From the NCBI GenBank assembly GCA_029781795.1, contig JAKOWB010000411.1, positions 62,001-126,000 on the forward strand: DNA of 64,000 bases, given 5' to 3'. The notes under the pieces were generated by a model. It was not told the origin of the DNA and made no database searches. It saw nothing but the letters and a program-made list of their open reading frames with translations. Of this stretch, positions 32,784 through 40,882 are shown in pieces (the first letter of the stretch is position 1; each line of letters starts with the position of its first letter). The DNA comes from Pseudomonadota bacterium (lineage in GTDB: Bacteria; Pseudomonadota; Alphaproteobacteria; Kiloniellales; JACOMY01). The position numbers and the translations under genes are program-made.

Positions 32784-33695
32784 TCAGCGCACGACGTCGG
32801 CCAGCTCGGGCACGAAGTCGGCGAGTCCCGGTGCCGCCGGCAGCTTGCCGGCCAGCGCCTTGTCCAGTGCCGCCACGGTCCAGCGCCCCTCGGTGCGGAC
32901 ATCGGCGGCGATCTGCGTCGGCTGCATCACCTCGACGCGGTTGCCGTAGGCCTGGAAGACCTGGCCGGTCGCGGGGCAGTCGGCCTTGGCCAGCCAGGCG
33001 ATCAGCGGCGAGACGTTGCCCGGCTCGAAGGTGTCGAAGGTGCCGGGCGGCGGCGCCTTGAGGCTGGTCTCGATGCGCGTGCGGGCCGAGGGCGAGACGG
33101 CGTTGGCACGCACGCCGTACTTGGCGCCCTCCAGCGCCAGCACGCGGGCCAGCGCCACCACCGCCAGCTTGGCCGCGGCGTAGTTGGCCTGGCCGAAAGA
33201 GCCGACGAGGCCGGCCAGCGAGGTGGTGCAGACGATCGAGCCGGCGACCTTGTGGCCAGCCTTGGCGCGCTCGCGCCAGTAAGTCATGGCATGGCGCGCC
33301 GGCGCGGCGTGGCCCTTCAGGTGCACGCGGATCACCGCGTCCCACTCGCTCTCCTCCATGTTCGCGAAGAGGCGGTCGCGCAGGATGCCGGCATTGTTCA
33401 CCAGCACGTGCAGGTCGCCGAAACGCTCCACCGCCAGGTCGATCATGGCCTTGGCGCCGGCCCAGTCGGCGACGTCGTGGCCGCTGACCACGGCGGCGCC
33501 GCCGGCGGCCTCGATCTCGGCCACCACGGACTGCGCCGGCGTCAGATCCTGGCCGTGCCCCTGCAGGTCGCCACCCAGGTCGTTGACCACGACCTTCGCG
33601 CCTTCGGACGCCAGCATCAGCGCGTGCGCGCGGCCGAGGCCGCGACCGCCGCCGGTGACAATCGCCACGCGGCCCTGCAAGCTCCCAGCGGTCAT
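32784..33695 (-). CDS. SDR, 3-hydroxyacyl-CoA dehydrogenase type
   Basis: 303 aa. Cofactor motif TGGGRGLGRAHAL, VVNDLGGD (acidic residue, NAD preference), LVNNAGILRDR, Ser in TSLAGLVG and Tyr-Lys in YAAAK. The RGLGRAHAL and VVNDLGG strings are those of the dehydrogenase part of peroxisomal multifunctional enzyme 2 and its bacterial relatives, which act on 3-hydroxyacyl-CoA. It is the first gene of the ten-gene operon; the C-terminal 40 residues extend past the usual SDR length. Confidence 0.9.
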   Translation of the reverse strand: MTAGSLQGRVAIVTGGGRGLGRAHALMLASEGAKVVVNDLGGDLQGHGQDLTPAQSVVAEIEAAGGAAVVSGHDVADWAGAKAMIDLAVERFGDLHVLVNNAGILRDRLFANMEESEWDAVIRVHLKGHAAPARHAMTYWRERAKAGHKVAGSIVCTTSLAGLVGSFGQANYAAAKLAVVALARVLALEGAKYGVRANAVSPSARTRIETSLKAPPPGTFDTFEPGNVSPLIAWLAKADCPATGQVFQAYGNRVEVMQPTQIAADVRTEGRWTVAALDKALAGKLPAAPGLADFVPELADVVR

Positions 33696-33815
33696 GCCGC
33701 CCAGTCTCCCCTTGGGGCGGCCTGCCTCGCGGTCCGCCGCCCGTCTGCCGGTCGCTCCGCTCGCGGGCGAAAGCGACCCCTGTTCACACGGTTTGTTTCA
33801 GATCGTGATAATTTT

Positions 33816-33832
33816 TTTGTTATACTGAACGC
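33816..33832. promoter_or_regulatory. Putative promoter/operator element in AT-rich spacer
   Basis: TTTGTTATACTGAACGC contains a good -10 hexamer TATACT (33821-33826) for the plus-strand GNAT gene, but no clear -35. It matches 14 of 17 bases of the reverse complement of 20967-20983, part of the palindrome beside the XRE-cupin gene. The surrounding 33790-33840 is the most AT-rich stretch nearby. It may be a promoter, a regulator half-site for the operon reading left, or both. Confidence 0.4.
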
Positions 33833-33898
33833 GCGCCGAAAAGCACGTCAACAGCTTTGATCACAGCAGAGACGGAAAAGTACGGGGGACTCGAAAGG

Positions 33899-34360
33899 GT
33901 GGCGAACGAGATCGCGATCAGGCGGCCGCGCGCGACGGACGCCGCGGCCTGGCACCGGCTCTGGCAGGCGCTGGTGGCGACGGGGCCCGAGCCCTGCAGC
34001 GCCGATGCGCCGGCCGAAGTCTGGCGCCGCGTGCTGACACCGGGCGACGCCATGGGCCTCTGGCTGGCGGTCGACGGAGAGGATCGGCCGGTGGGCTTCG
34101 TGCTCTCCGTCGTCTTTCCCTATTCCTGGAGTACGCACCCGGTCTGCTATCTGCTCGACCTCTACGTCGCGCCCGAGCAGCGCGGCCAGCGCCTGGGCCA
34201 GCGGCTGATCGAGCACCTGGCGGCCGAGGGCCGCGCCGCCGGCTGGCTGAAGCTCATGTGGATGACGCAGCACGACAACGTTGCCGCGCAGCGGCTCTAT
34301 GACCGTATCGCCACGCGTTCGACGCTGGTGCGCTACGACATGATGCTGAGCGATCACTAG
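33899..34360 (+). CDS. GNAT-family N-acetyltransferase
   Basis: 153 aa. The first strand is IAIRRPRATDAAAW and the acetyl-CoA pyrophosphate-binding motif is VAPEQRGQRLGQRLIEHL (Q/R-x-x-G-x-A/G type). HDNVAAQRLYDRI is the usual final helix. GTG 33899 is chosen because the fold starts just after it and GGGGGA lies upstream; a TTG at 33857 would add 14 residues. Divergent from the ten-gene operon across an AT-rich spacer. Substrate unknown. Confidence 0.85.
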   Translation: MANEIAIRRPRATDAAAWHRLWQALVATGPEPCSADAPAEVWRRVLTPGDAMGLWLAVDGEDRPVGFVLSVVFPYSWSTHPVCYLLDLYVAPEQRGQRLGQRLIEHLAAEGRAAGWLKLMWMTQHDNVAAQRLYDRIATRSTLVRYDMMLSDH

Positions 34361-35119
34361 CTAGGCGGCGAGGAAGCCGCCGTCGGCGCAGAGATTGTGC
34401 CCCACGATGTAGGACGCGGCGGGCGAGGCCAGCCACAGCACGGCGGCCGCCACCTCCTCGGGCCGGCCCATGCGGCCGAGCGGCAGGCTGGCCGCGACCT
34501 TCGCCGGGTCGAGGCCGGCGGCCAGCATCATCGGCGTTGCCACGCGGCCGGGCGACACGGCGTTGATGCGCAGGCCCTGGCCGGCGTGCTCCATCGCCGC
34601 CGCGCGGGTCATCGCGAGCGCCGCCGCCTTGGCCGCGGCATAGAGTGCGAGGCCGGGGTTGGGATTGCGCAGCGCGCTGACCGAGATGTTGTTGACGATG
34701 GCGCCGCCACCGGCAGCCAGCATCGCCGGAATCTGCGCCTTCATCGCCAGGAAGAGCGCGCGGCAGTTAAGGTCGAAGACCGCTTCGTAGGTGGCGAGCG
34801 ACTGTGCCGGCAGGGCCGCGCGCCGTTCCTGGAAGCCGGCATTGTTGAAGGCGACGTCGAGGCGCCCGAAGCGCCCGAGGATCTGGCGCACGGCGGCGGC
34901 CGGCGCATCCGGCTCGCGCAGATCGGCGGCATGGAACGCGGCCGCGGCGCCGAGCGCGCGGCATTCCGCCTCCACCGCCGCGCCGCGTGCCGCGTCGCGT
35001 CCCGTCAGCAGCAGCAGGGCGCCGGCGCCGGCGAAGGCCAGCGCCGTCGCCCGCCCGATGCCCGAGGTGGCGCCGGAGATCAGCACGGCCTTGCCGGCGA
35101 AGGTCTGGCTGTCGCTCAT
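34361..35119 (-). CDS. Short-chain dehydrogenase/reductase
   Basis: 252 aa. SGATSGIGRATAL, NNAGF, Ser in NNISVSAL and YAAAK are the cofactor and catalytic motifs; the C-terminus ends SYIVGHNLCADGGFLAA, the common SDR tail. TGRDAARG after the second strand (Arg) suggests NADP. ATG 35119 is chosen; the frame is open much further but overlaps the AraC-type gene. It follows that gene on the same strand by 50 bases and may be its target. Confidence 0.88.
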   Translation of the reverse strand: MSDSQTFAGKAVLISGATSGIGRATALAFAGAGALLLLTGRDAARGAAVEAECRALGAAAAFHAADLREPDAPAAAVRQILGRFGRLDVAFNNAGFQERRAALPAQSLATYEAVFDLNCRALFLAMKAQIPAMLAAGGGAIVNNISVSALRNPNPGLALYAAAKAAALAMTRAAAMEHAGQGLRINAVSPGRVATPMMLAAGLDPAKVAASLPLGRMGRPEEVAAAVLWLASPAASYIVGHNLCADGGFLAA

Positions 35120-35169
35120 GTGCGGCAGTCTCCGCGACGGCGGCGCCGACGTATTGGCGGAAATTGCGC

Positions 35170-36054
35170 CTAGGCGGCGCGCAGGCCGGCGAGATACTGC
35201 CCCGGCGTGATGCCGTAGAGCCGCTTGCAGTGCCGGTTCAGCGCCGGCTGGTCGCAGAAGCCCGCGGCCTGCGCCGCGGCGGCCGCGCTCTCGCCCTGTC
35301 GCAGCAAGGAGAGCGCGGCGGCGAGGCGCACCTGCGTCAGCCAGGCGTGCGGTGTCAGCCGCCCGCCACGCCGGCAGAGCCCGATGAGCTGGAAGGGCGT
35401 GAGGCCGAGCGGCGCGGCAAGGTCCTGCAGGGTCAGCCGCTCCGCATGGCGTTGCTGGATCAGCCGGCCGAGCCGCGCCAGCAGCGCCGCGTCGCGTGGC
35501 GCCGGTGCGGGGCGGCCGCCCGGCCCGGCATGGCGCGCCAGCAGCGCACCGAGCGCGGCGACCAGCGCCTGCTCCAGCGCCAGGTCCTCGTCGCCGGCCT
35601 CCAGCCGGCGATGCGCCGTCAGCAGCGCGCCGGCCAGCGCCGGATCGGCGAAGGCATTGCCGAGGAAGTAGGGCGTGGCAGCCAGGCCACAGCGCTCGGT
35701 CAGTGCGGCGATGGCCGGCGCCTCCAGGTAGAAGCCGCGATAGCGCCAGCGCCGGCTGCGGCCCATGCGCCCGGCGTGCGGCTCGTCCGGGTTGAAGGCC
35801 AGCACCGCGGTGGGCGTCACCTCCGCGGTGCGACCGCGGCTGGTGAACTCCGACCCGCCGGCCTCGGTCGCGGCGACGACGATGGCCTCGTGGCTGTGCG
35901 GCGCGTAGTCGTGGCTGGCGAAGTCGGCGGTCAGCAGGCTGAGGCCGGGCAGCAGGCCGCTCTGCCAGAAGCGCGCGCGGTTCAGCGGATCGTGGCGGGC
36001 CAGTTGGCTCTCCTTCCGCCCGCAGTGTAGCGCAGCGGGACGCCTGGCGGGCAT
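35170..36054 (-). CDS. AraC-family transcriptional regulator
   Basis: 294 aa. The N-terminal cupin-like arm has YAPHSHEAIVVAATEAGG and FNPDEPHAGR, as in AraC-type sensors. The C-terminal two-helix-turn-helix domain includes LTLQDLAAPLGLTPFQLIGLCR and AAQAAGFCDQPALNRHCKRLYGITPGQY. ATG 36054 is chosen. It is divergent from the PLP dehydratase and upstream of an SDR on its own strand; either may be regulated by it. Confidence 0.9.
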   Translation of the reverse strand: MPARRPAALHCGRKESQLARHDPLNRARFWQSGLLPGLSLLTADFASHDYAPHSHEAIVVAATEAGGSEFTSRGRTAEVTPTAVLAFNPDEPHAGRMGRSRRWRYRGFYLEAPAIAALTERCGLAATPYFLGNAFADPALAGALLTAHRRLEAGDEDLALEQALVAALGALLARHAGPGGRPAPAPRDAALLARLGRLIQQRHAERLTLQDLAAPLGLTPFQLIGLCRRGGRLTPHAWLTQVRLAAALSLLRQGESAAAAAQAAGFCDQPALNRHCKRLYGITPGQYLAGLRAA

Positions 36055-36110
36055 GGTGTCGCATCGGCCGCGCTTTCCTATATCCTGCCGCGCCGGCAAG
36101 GCATGAAGGC

Positions 36111-37070
36111 ATGAGGATGGCAGAGGAAGACTTCGCAGTGACCGGCGAGGACGTGGCGCGCGCCGAGTCGTTGATCCGCCCGCACATCCGCCGCACGCCG
36201 GTGATCGAGATCGCGGCCGAGGACCTGGGCCTCGCCGGCCTGCCGCTGACCCTGAAGCTGGAGTTCCTGCAGCGCGGCGGCTCCTTCAAGGCGCGCGGCG
36301 CCTTCACCAACCTGCTGGCGCGTCCCGTGCCGCCGGCCGGGGTGGTCGCTGCCTCGGGCGGCAACCACGGCGTCGCCGTCGCGCTGGCGGCGCAGGCGCT
36401 GGGCAAGCCCGCCAGCATCTTCGTGCCCAGCGTGGCCTCGCCTGCCAAGGTGGCGCGCATCCGCGCCCTCGGCGCCAAGCTGGTGGTCGGCGGCGAACGC
36501 TATGCCGACGCGCTGGCGGCGGCCGAGGCCCATCAGGCGGCGAGCGGCGCGCTGCCGGTTCACGCCTTCGACCAGCCGGAGACCCTGGCCGGTCAGGGCA
36601 CCGTCGGGCTGGAGTTGGAGCAGCAGGCACCGGCGCTCGACACGCTGCTGGTGGCGGTCGGCGGCGGCGGGCTGATCGGCGGCATCGCCGCCTGGTATGC
36701 CGGGCGCATCCGCCTGCTTGGCGTCGAGCCGGAGACCGCGCCGACGCTGCACCACGCCCTCGCGGCCGGCCGGCCGGTCGACGCGCCTGCCGGCGGCATC
36801 GCCGCCGATTCCCTAGCGCCGCGCCAGGTCGGCCGGCTGATGTTTCCGCTGGCACGCCGCCATGTCGCCGGCAGCCTGCTGGTGCCGGATGCGGCGATCC
36901 GCGACGCGCAACTCATGTTGTGGGATCGTCTGCGCGTGGTGGCCGAGCCCGGCGGCGCCGCGGCGCTGGCGGCCCTGCTCTGCGGCGCCTACCGCCCGGC
37001 GGCGGGTGAACGGGTCGGCGTGCTGCTCTGCGGCGCCAACACCGAGGCGGTGCGCTTCCCCGACGCCTGA
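36111..37070 (+). CDS. PLP-dependent threonine/serine dehydratase-like enzyme
   Basis: 319 aa, fold type II. The PLP Lys is K60 in GGSFKARGAF, the cofactor phosphate loop is GGGGLIGG, and ASGGNHGVAVA binds the substrate carboxylate. The length is that of the short catabolic dehydratases without an ACT domain. Substrate could be threonine, serine or a 3-hydroxyaspartate-like amino acid. ATG 36111 or ATG 36117 may be the start. Divergent from the AraC-type gene. Confidence 0.9.
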   Translation: MRMAEEDFAVTGEDVARAESLIRPHIRRTPVIEIAAEDLGLAGLPLTLKLEFLQRGGSFKARGAFTNLLARPVPPAGVVAASGGNHGVAVALAAQALGKPASIFVPSVASPAKVARIRALGAKLVVGGERYADALAAAEAHQAASGALPVHAFDQPETLAGQGTVGLELEQQAPALDTLLVAVGGGGLIGGIAAWYAGRIRLLGVEPETAPTLHHALAAGRPVDAPAGGIAADSLAPRQVGRLMFPLARRHVAGSLLVPDAAIRDAQLMLWDRLRVVAEPGGAAALAALLCGAYRPAAGERVGVLLCGANTEAVRFPDA

Positions 37071-37124
37071 GCTTCGGCCAGACTGCCCGCCGCGGGACGG
37101 GGTGCCGAGTCGGGAGGACAAGTC

Positions 37125-37523
37125 ATGCCGCAGCGCAAGGAATTCCAGGCCGGGCCCTGGCGGGTGGTGCTGCTGGATTCCATCACCCAGCTGCGTGCGC
37201 CGGACCAGGGCGCGGTCGCGGTCAGCGGCTCGCACGGCGGCAGCAGCGCCGCCGCCTTCGCCCTGGCCGTGCCGATCCGCCTCGCCGTGTTCAACGACGC
37301 CGGGGTCGGCAAGGACGAGGCCGGGATCATCGGCCTCGCCCAGTTGCAGGAGAAGGGCCTGGCGGCGGCGACCGTCGGCCACCGCAGCGCGCGCATCGGC
37401 GATGCCGAGGACACCTGGGCGAGCGGTGTCGTCACTCATGTCAACGCGCTGGCCGCGCGGCTCGGCCTGGCGCCGGGCCAGCGCCTCTGCGAGGTGCTGC
37501 CGACCCTGGCGTCGCCGCCCTGA
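37125..37523 (+). CDS. Conserved-looking 132-aa protein, family not recognised
   Basis: 132 aa, start ATG 37125 after GGGAGGA. There is no signal peptide or membrane segment. It has a compact, motif-rich look: VVLLDSITQL, AVSGSHGGSSAAAFA, RLAVFNDAGVGKDEAGI, ATVGHRSARIGDAEDTW and SGVVTHVN. The SGSHGG and FNDAGVGKD loops resemble nucleotide or phosphate loops, but I cannot match them to a known enzyme. It follows the PLP dehydratase by 54 bases and may share its transcript. The motifs make it unlikely to be spurious. Confidence 0.7.
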   Translation: MPQRKEFQAGPWRVVLLDSITQLRAPDQGAVAVSGSHGGSSAAAFALAVPIRLAVFNDAGVGKDEAGIIGLAQLQEKGLAAATVGHRSARIGDAEDTWASGVVTHVNALAARLGLAPGQRLCEVLPTLASPP

Positions 37524-37648
37524 AGCACCGGGGCTTGAGCGTTGCATGCGGCGCCGGCTCGCCCCATCATCGGGGTTCGCAGCAGGTCGTCCCCCGTGGC
37601 GGCGATGGCAGGGCGGCCTCACCCGTTCCACAACACGGGAGACGCAGC

Positions 37649-38080
37649 ATGCTTGTGTCCGACATCCTGAAGGCCAAGGGCAGCGCGGTGATCAGCGCGG
37701 CCCCCGGCTCCACCGTCGCCGAGGCCGCGGCCCTGCTCACCGACAAGCGCATCGGCGCGGTGGTCATCCTGGACGGCGAGCGACTGGCCGGCATTCTGTC
37801 GGAGCGCGACATCGTGCGCACCCTGGCCAAGGAGGGCCCCGGCTGCCTGAACGGCCCGGCCTCGCGCCTGATGACCGCCAAGGTGGTGACCTGCACGCCG
37901 GCCCACTCGATCGCCGAGGTGATGGAGATCATGACCAACAGCCGCATCCGCCATCTTCCCGTGATGGAGGGCGAGCGCCTGGCCGGCATGGTCTCGATCG
38001 GCGACGTGGTGAAGTGGCGGCTGGAGGAGGCGCAGGAAGAGGTGCGCCAGCTCTCCGCCTACGTCGCCGGCGCGGCCTGA
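37649..38080 (+). CDS. Tandem CBS-domain protein
   Basis: 143 aa made of two CBS motifs (about 8-60 and 75-130). SDILKAKG opens the first; GILSERDIVRTLA, VMEIMTNSRIRHLPVMEGERLAGMVSIGDVVKW follow as the CBS repeats. Stand-alone CBS pairs bind adenosine nucleotides or NAD and modulate partners. ATG 37649 is used because the CBS fold begins there. 125 bases separate it from the gene before; no partner is evident. Confidence 0.92.
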   Translation: MLVSDILKAKGSAVISAAPGSTVAEAAALLTDKRIGAVVILDGERLAGILSERDIVRTLAKEGPGCLNGPASRLMTAKVVTCTPAHSIAEVMEIMTNSRIRHLPVMEGERLAGMVSIGDVVKWRLEEAQEEVRQLSAYVAGAA

Positions 38081-38168
38081 CGCAGGCGCGCGGCGAGGGC
38101 GGCGAAATCGCGCGAGGGCGCGCATCTTTGTATTCACTTCGACCGGCCTTTGGGTGCAAGGTCGAAGC

Positions 38169-38996
38169 ATGCGTGCGCTCCGAGTCGGGTCGGCCGCCCC
38201 GTCACCTCTCCAGCATCCGGCGAGATCTCGCGATGCCCGTTCGGGCGCGCGGCGCCTCGCCCTTTCCCTCGCCCTGACGCTGGCGCTCGGCGCCTGCGCT
38301 TTCGATCAGCCGCCCGGCAAGACCGGCGCCGCGGGCAATTCCGAGGCGACGCTGCGCCTGGCCGAACGCACAGAGGAGGCCGGTGACTACACCACCGCGC
38401 TGAAGCTCTACCAGGACCTGCAGGCGGTCGAGCCGACGCGGCTCGAGGTCCTGCTGGGCCTGGGGCGCAGCTTCGCCGGCCTGCAGATGCAGAGTCGCGC
38501 GGAGCAGGCCTTCCGCGCTGCGCTGACACAGGCGCCGGGCAACCGCGACGCGCTCTATGGCCTGGGCAAGGCGCTCTATCACCAGGACCGCCTGGCCGAG
38601 GCGGAGGCAACCTTCCGCCAGACCCTGCAGGCCGATCCCAAGTTCCTGCCGGCCTACTCCGCGCTCGGTGCCTCGCTCGACCGCCAGTCCAAGCACAAGG
38701 AGGCGCAGAAGGCCTATCAGGACGGCCTCGCGCTCGATCCCACCAACCTCGCCTTGCTGAACAACTTCGGCCTGTCGCTGGCGCTGTCCGGCGACTACGA
38801 CCGCGCCATCGCGCTGCTGAAGGAGCTGGTCAACGACCCGCATGCCACGCCGCGCATCCGGCAGAACCTGGCGCTGGCCTATGGCCTGTCCGGCAACTTC
38901 GAGGCGGCGGCGGCGATCGCCGCCATCGACCTGCCGGAAGGCCAGGTCGCCGGCAACGTCGACTTCTACCGCATGGCGATGGAATCGCTGCGCTAG
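38169..38996 (+). CDS. tadD: TadD-like TPR lipoprotein
   Basis: 275 aa. After a basic N-terminus, a hydrophobic stretch ends in a lipobox LALGAC, giving an outer-membrane lipoprotein. About five TPR units follow (for example GDYTTALKLYQDLQAVEPT, RLAEAEATFRQTLQADPKF). TadD is needed for Flp pilus assembly and helps the secretin; here it sits at the left end of the tad locus. ATG 38169 is chosen over an upstream start at 38154. It ends in an intergenic palindrome that separates it from convergent tadG. Confidence 0.85.
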   Translation: MRALRVGSAAPSPLQHPARSRDARSGARRLALSLALTLALGACAFDQPPGKTGAAGNSEATLRLAERTEEAGDYTTALKLYQDLQAVEPTRLEVLLGLGRSFAGLQMQSRAEQAFRAALTQAPGNRDALYGLGKALYHQDRLAEAEATFRQTLQADPKFLPAYSALGASLDRQSKHKEAQKAYQDGLALDPTNLALLNNFGLSLALSGDYDRAIALLKELVNDPHATPRIRQNLALAYGLSGNFEAAAAIAAIDLPEGQVAGNVDFYRMAMESLR

Positions 38997-39030
38997 AGCG
39001 GTCCCGCTTCCGATTGAATCGAGCCGCTCT
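38995..39030. repeat. Alphaproteobacterial-type intergenic palindrome, likely bidirectional terminator
   Basis: Outer arms AGAGCGG and CCGCTCT enclose an inner hairpin centred on CGATTGAATCG. The element begins within the tadD stop codon and separates convergent tadD and tadG. I recall closely similar palindromes scattered between genes in Rhizobiales and related genomes; that is from memory. Only one copy was seen in this window. Confidence 0.6.
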
Positions 39031-39100
39031 GGCTCCTATCGACTTCACGCATTCCCTTGACGCGAACAGGCCCCCACATCGCTCGAAGATGCTCTGGGCG

Positions 39101-40363
39101 CTATTCGAAGAGCGCCGCGGTCGAGGTGCCGATGTCGCGTGTGCCCTTGCCGACGCAGTTGTTGCCGAAGTCGCTGGTGCCGACGAACTTGATGGTGCGG
39201 GCGATGAGCTGGGTGCAGCCGCCCGTGGTGGCGCCGGAGGTTCCGGTCCAGCGCACTGACTGCCTGGGGAAGTAGAGCGCGCCGGTGATCGCCTGCGAGG
39301 TGCTGCCGGTGATGTCGTTGCTGCCCGAGCTGCTGGCCGCCCGGTCCTGGAACACCGCCACCCCCGCCAGCGCGCCGCTGGTCGGCGCCTGGATGGTGAG
39401 TGGCCCCGACCCCGAGAGGTTGAAGGTGGCGATGTTGGACCCCGTGCTGCTGGTCAGCACGATGGTGACCGGCCCGGCGCCGTTGATGATCGTCGTGCCG
39501 GAGATGTCGAAGGCGCCGCGGTCGATGATGTAGGTGCCGCCCTGCATGGTGATGGTGCGGCTGCCGGTGATGGTCAGCCCGTTGCAGTAGACGCCGGGCG
39601 AGATGGTGGCGGTGCCCGAGCCGGTGATCTTGAAGCTGTTGTAGTCGCAGCCGGAGAACTCCGGCACCTCGAGGTCGGCATAGGGGTCGGCCAGCGGTGC
39701 CATGCCGGTCTCCGGTCCCTCGGCCTCGGTGGTGTTGATGACCGCGCTGCCGGTCGTCGAATAGCCGCCGACGATCGAGACCGACGAGGCATCGATGCGC
39801 GAGGTGCCGGTCATGCGCAGCGCCTTGGCGTTGGCCGAGTTCACCGCCAGGCCGCAGTCCGGCATGATCAGCTGCGCCGTGCCGTTCAGCTCGGTCGACT
39901 CGGCGGTGACCTCCAGCGCCAGCACGCAGAACTCGCCGCCGCTGCTCTGCACGCTGGCCACGGCGCGCCCGGCGATGTCGACCGGCCCCTCGATGAAGAG
40001 CGAAGCCAGCAGCGGCTTCGTCGACTTGTGGATGATGACCTCGACCGCCTGGCTGACGCCGGCCTTGCTGCCGCTGGTCGGCGGCACGTTGACCGCGATG
40101 GTCACGCCGTCGACGCCGTTCTGATAGCCGAAGCTGCCGGCCACCGCGCGCGCCTGGCCGCCGACGTCCTGGCCGGACAGCAGCGCGCGCGCGCCGCTGG
40201 ACGCCGCCGCGTCGGCCGCGCCCTGCAGGGTGCGGCGCTCGAGCTGCCAGAGCCCGACCTCGACGCCGAGGCCGGCGAAACCGAGGATCACGGTCAGCAG
40301 CACCGCGGTCAGCGGCGCCACGGCGCCGGACTCGGCCTTCCGCAATCGGTTCCAGAACGGCAC
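39101..40363 (-). CDS. tadG: TadG-like pilus assembly protein
   Basis: 420 aa, GTG start. The N-terminus has the TadE/G-like pseudopilin helix ESGAVAPLTAVLLTVILGFAGLGVEVG followed by AADAAASSGAR. The rest is a Gly/Ser/Thr-rich beta region with few charges (residues about 200-400). No vWA MIDAS is evident, unlike some TadG proteins. Surface or periplasmic part of the Flp machine. Divergent from tadE with 75 bases between. Confidence 0.8.
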   Translation of the reverse strand: MPFWNRLRKAESGAVAPLTAVLLTVILGFAGLGVEVGLWQLERRTLQGAADAAASSGARALLSGQDVGGQARAVAGSFGYQNGVDGVTIAVNVPPTSGSKAGVSQAVEVIIHKSTKPLLASLFIEGPVDIAGRAVASVQSSGGEFCVLALEVTAESTELNGTAQLIMPDCGLAVNSANAKALRMTGTSRIDASSVSIVGGYSTTGSAVINTTEAEGPETGMAPLADPYADLEVPEFSGCDYNSFKITGSGTATISPGVYCNGLTITGSRTITMQGGTYIIDRGAFDISGTTIINGAGPVTIVLTSSTGSNIATFNLSGSGPLTIQAPTSGALAGVAVFQDRAASSSGSNDITGSTSQAITGALYFPRQSVRWTGTSGATTGGCTQLIARTIKFVGTSDFGNNCVGKGTRDIGTSTAALFE

Positions 40364-40438
40364 GAACTTTGCCCTTTGCCCCTCGATCTGCCGTTAGATT
40401 ACTGGGGTCATCGGGGCTTACGTATCGCAGTTCGTTCC

Positions 40439-40882
40439 ATGTTCGATCTCGCAGCGGTGTTGAAACGGGCACGACGCTGCCAGCAAGGCATTGCGGGCAT
40501 CGAGTTTGCCCTGCTGTCGCCGATCCTGGTCGCGCTGGTGTTCGGCATCATCGACCTCGGCACGGCGACCTATGTGAAGCGCGAGGCACAGGCGGCGGCG
40601 CAGGCCGGCGCGCAGTTCGCCCTGATCGCCGGCTGGGAGCCGGCCGATATCCAGGCCGCCGCCGCCAACTCCAGCACCCTCACCGCGCCGACCATCGCGG
40701 TGGAGCAGGTCTGGGCCTGCGCCGCCGCCGACAGCCTGACCTACGTGGCCGAGGGCAGTTCCTGCAGCGGCGGCACCGCCGGCACCTATGTCCGGATCAC
40801 CGTCGATCCGCACTTCACGCCCATCCTGCCGCTCGAGGGGCTGGGCGTCGCCCCGGCCGTCGCCATCGTGAGGATCGAATGA
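40439..40882 (+). CDS. tadE: TadE-like pseudopilin
   Basis: 147 aa. RCQQGIAGIEFALLSPILVALVFGIIDLG is the prepilin-like N-terminal helix with Glu at the +5 position after a Gly-x cleavage site, processed by the TadV/CpaA peptidase. A short periplasmic domain with Cys pairs follows. ATG 40439 is used. Its stop overlaps the start of the next TadE/F-type gene (ATGA). Confidence 0.85.
   Translation: MFDLAAVLKRARRCQQGIAGIEFALLSPILVALVFGIIDLGTATYVKREAQAAAQAGAQFALIAGWEPADIQAAAANSSTLTAPTIAVEQVWACAAADSLTYVAEGSSCSGGTAGTYVRITVDPHFTPILPLEGLGVAPAVAIVRIE

Noticed and set aside
39101-40363. TadG as another vWA/integrin-like protein
   Set aside because: No MIDAS motif is visible; the C-terminal part is a Gly/Ser/Thr-rich beta region.
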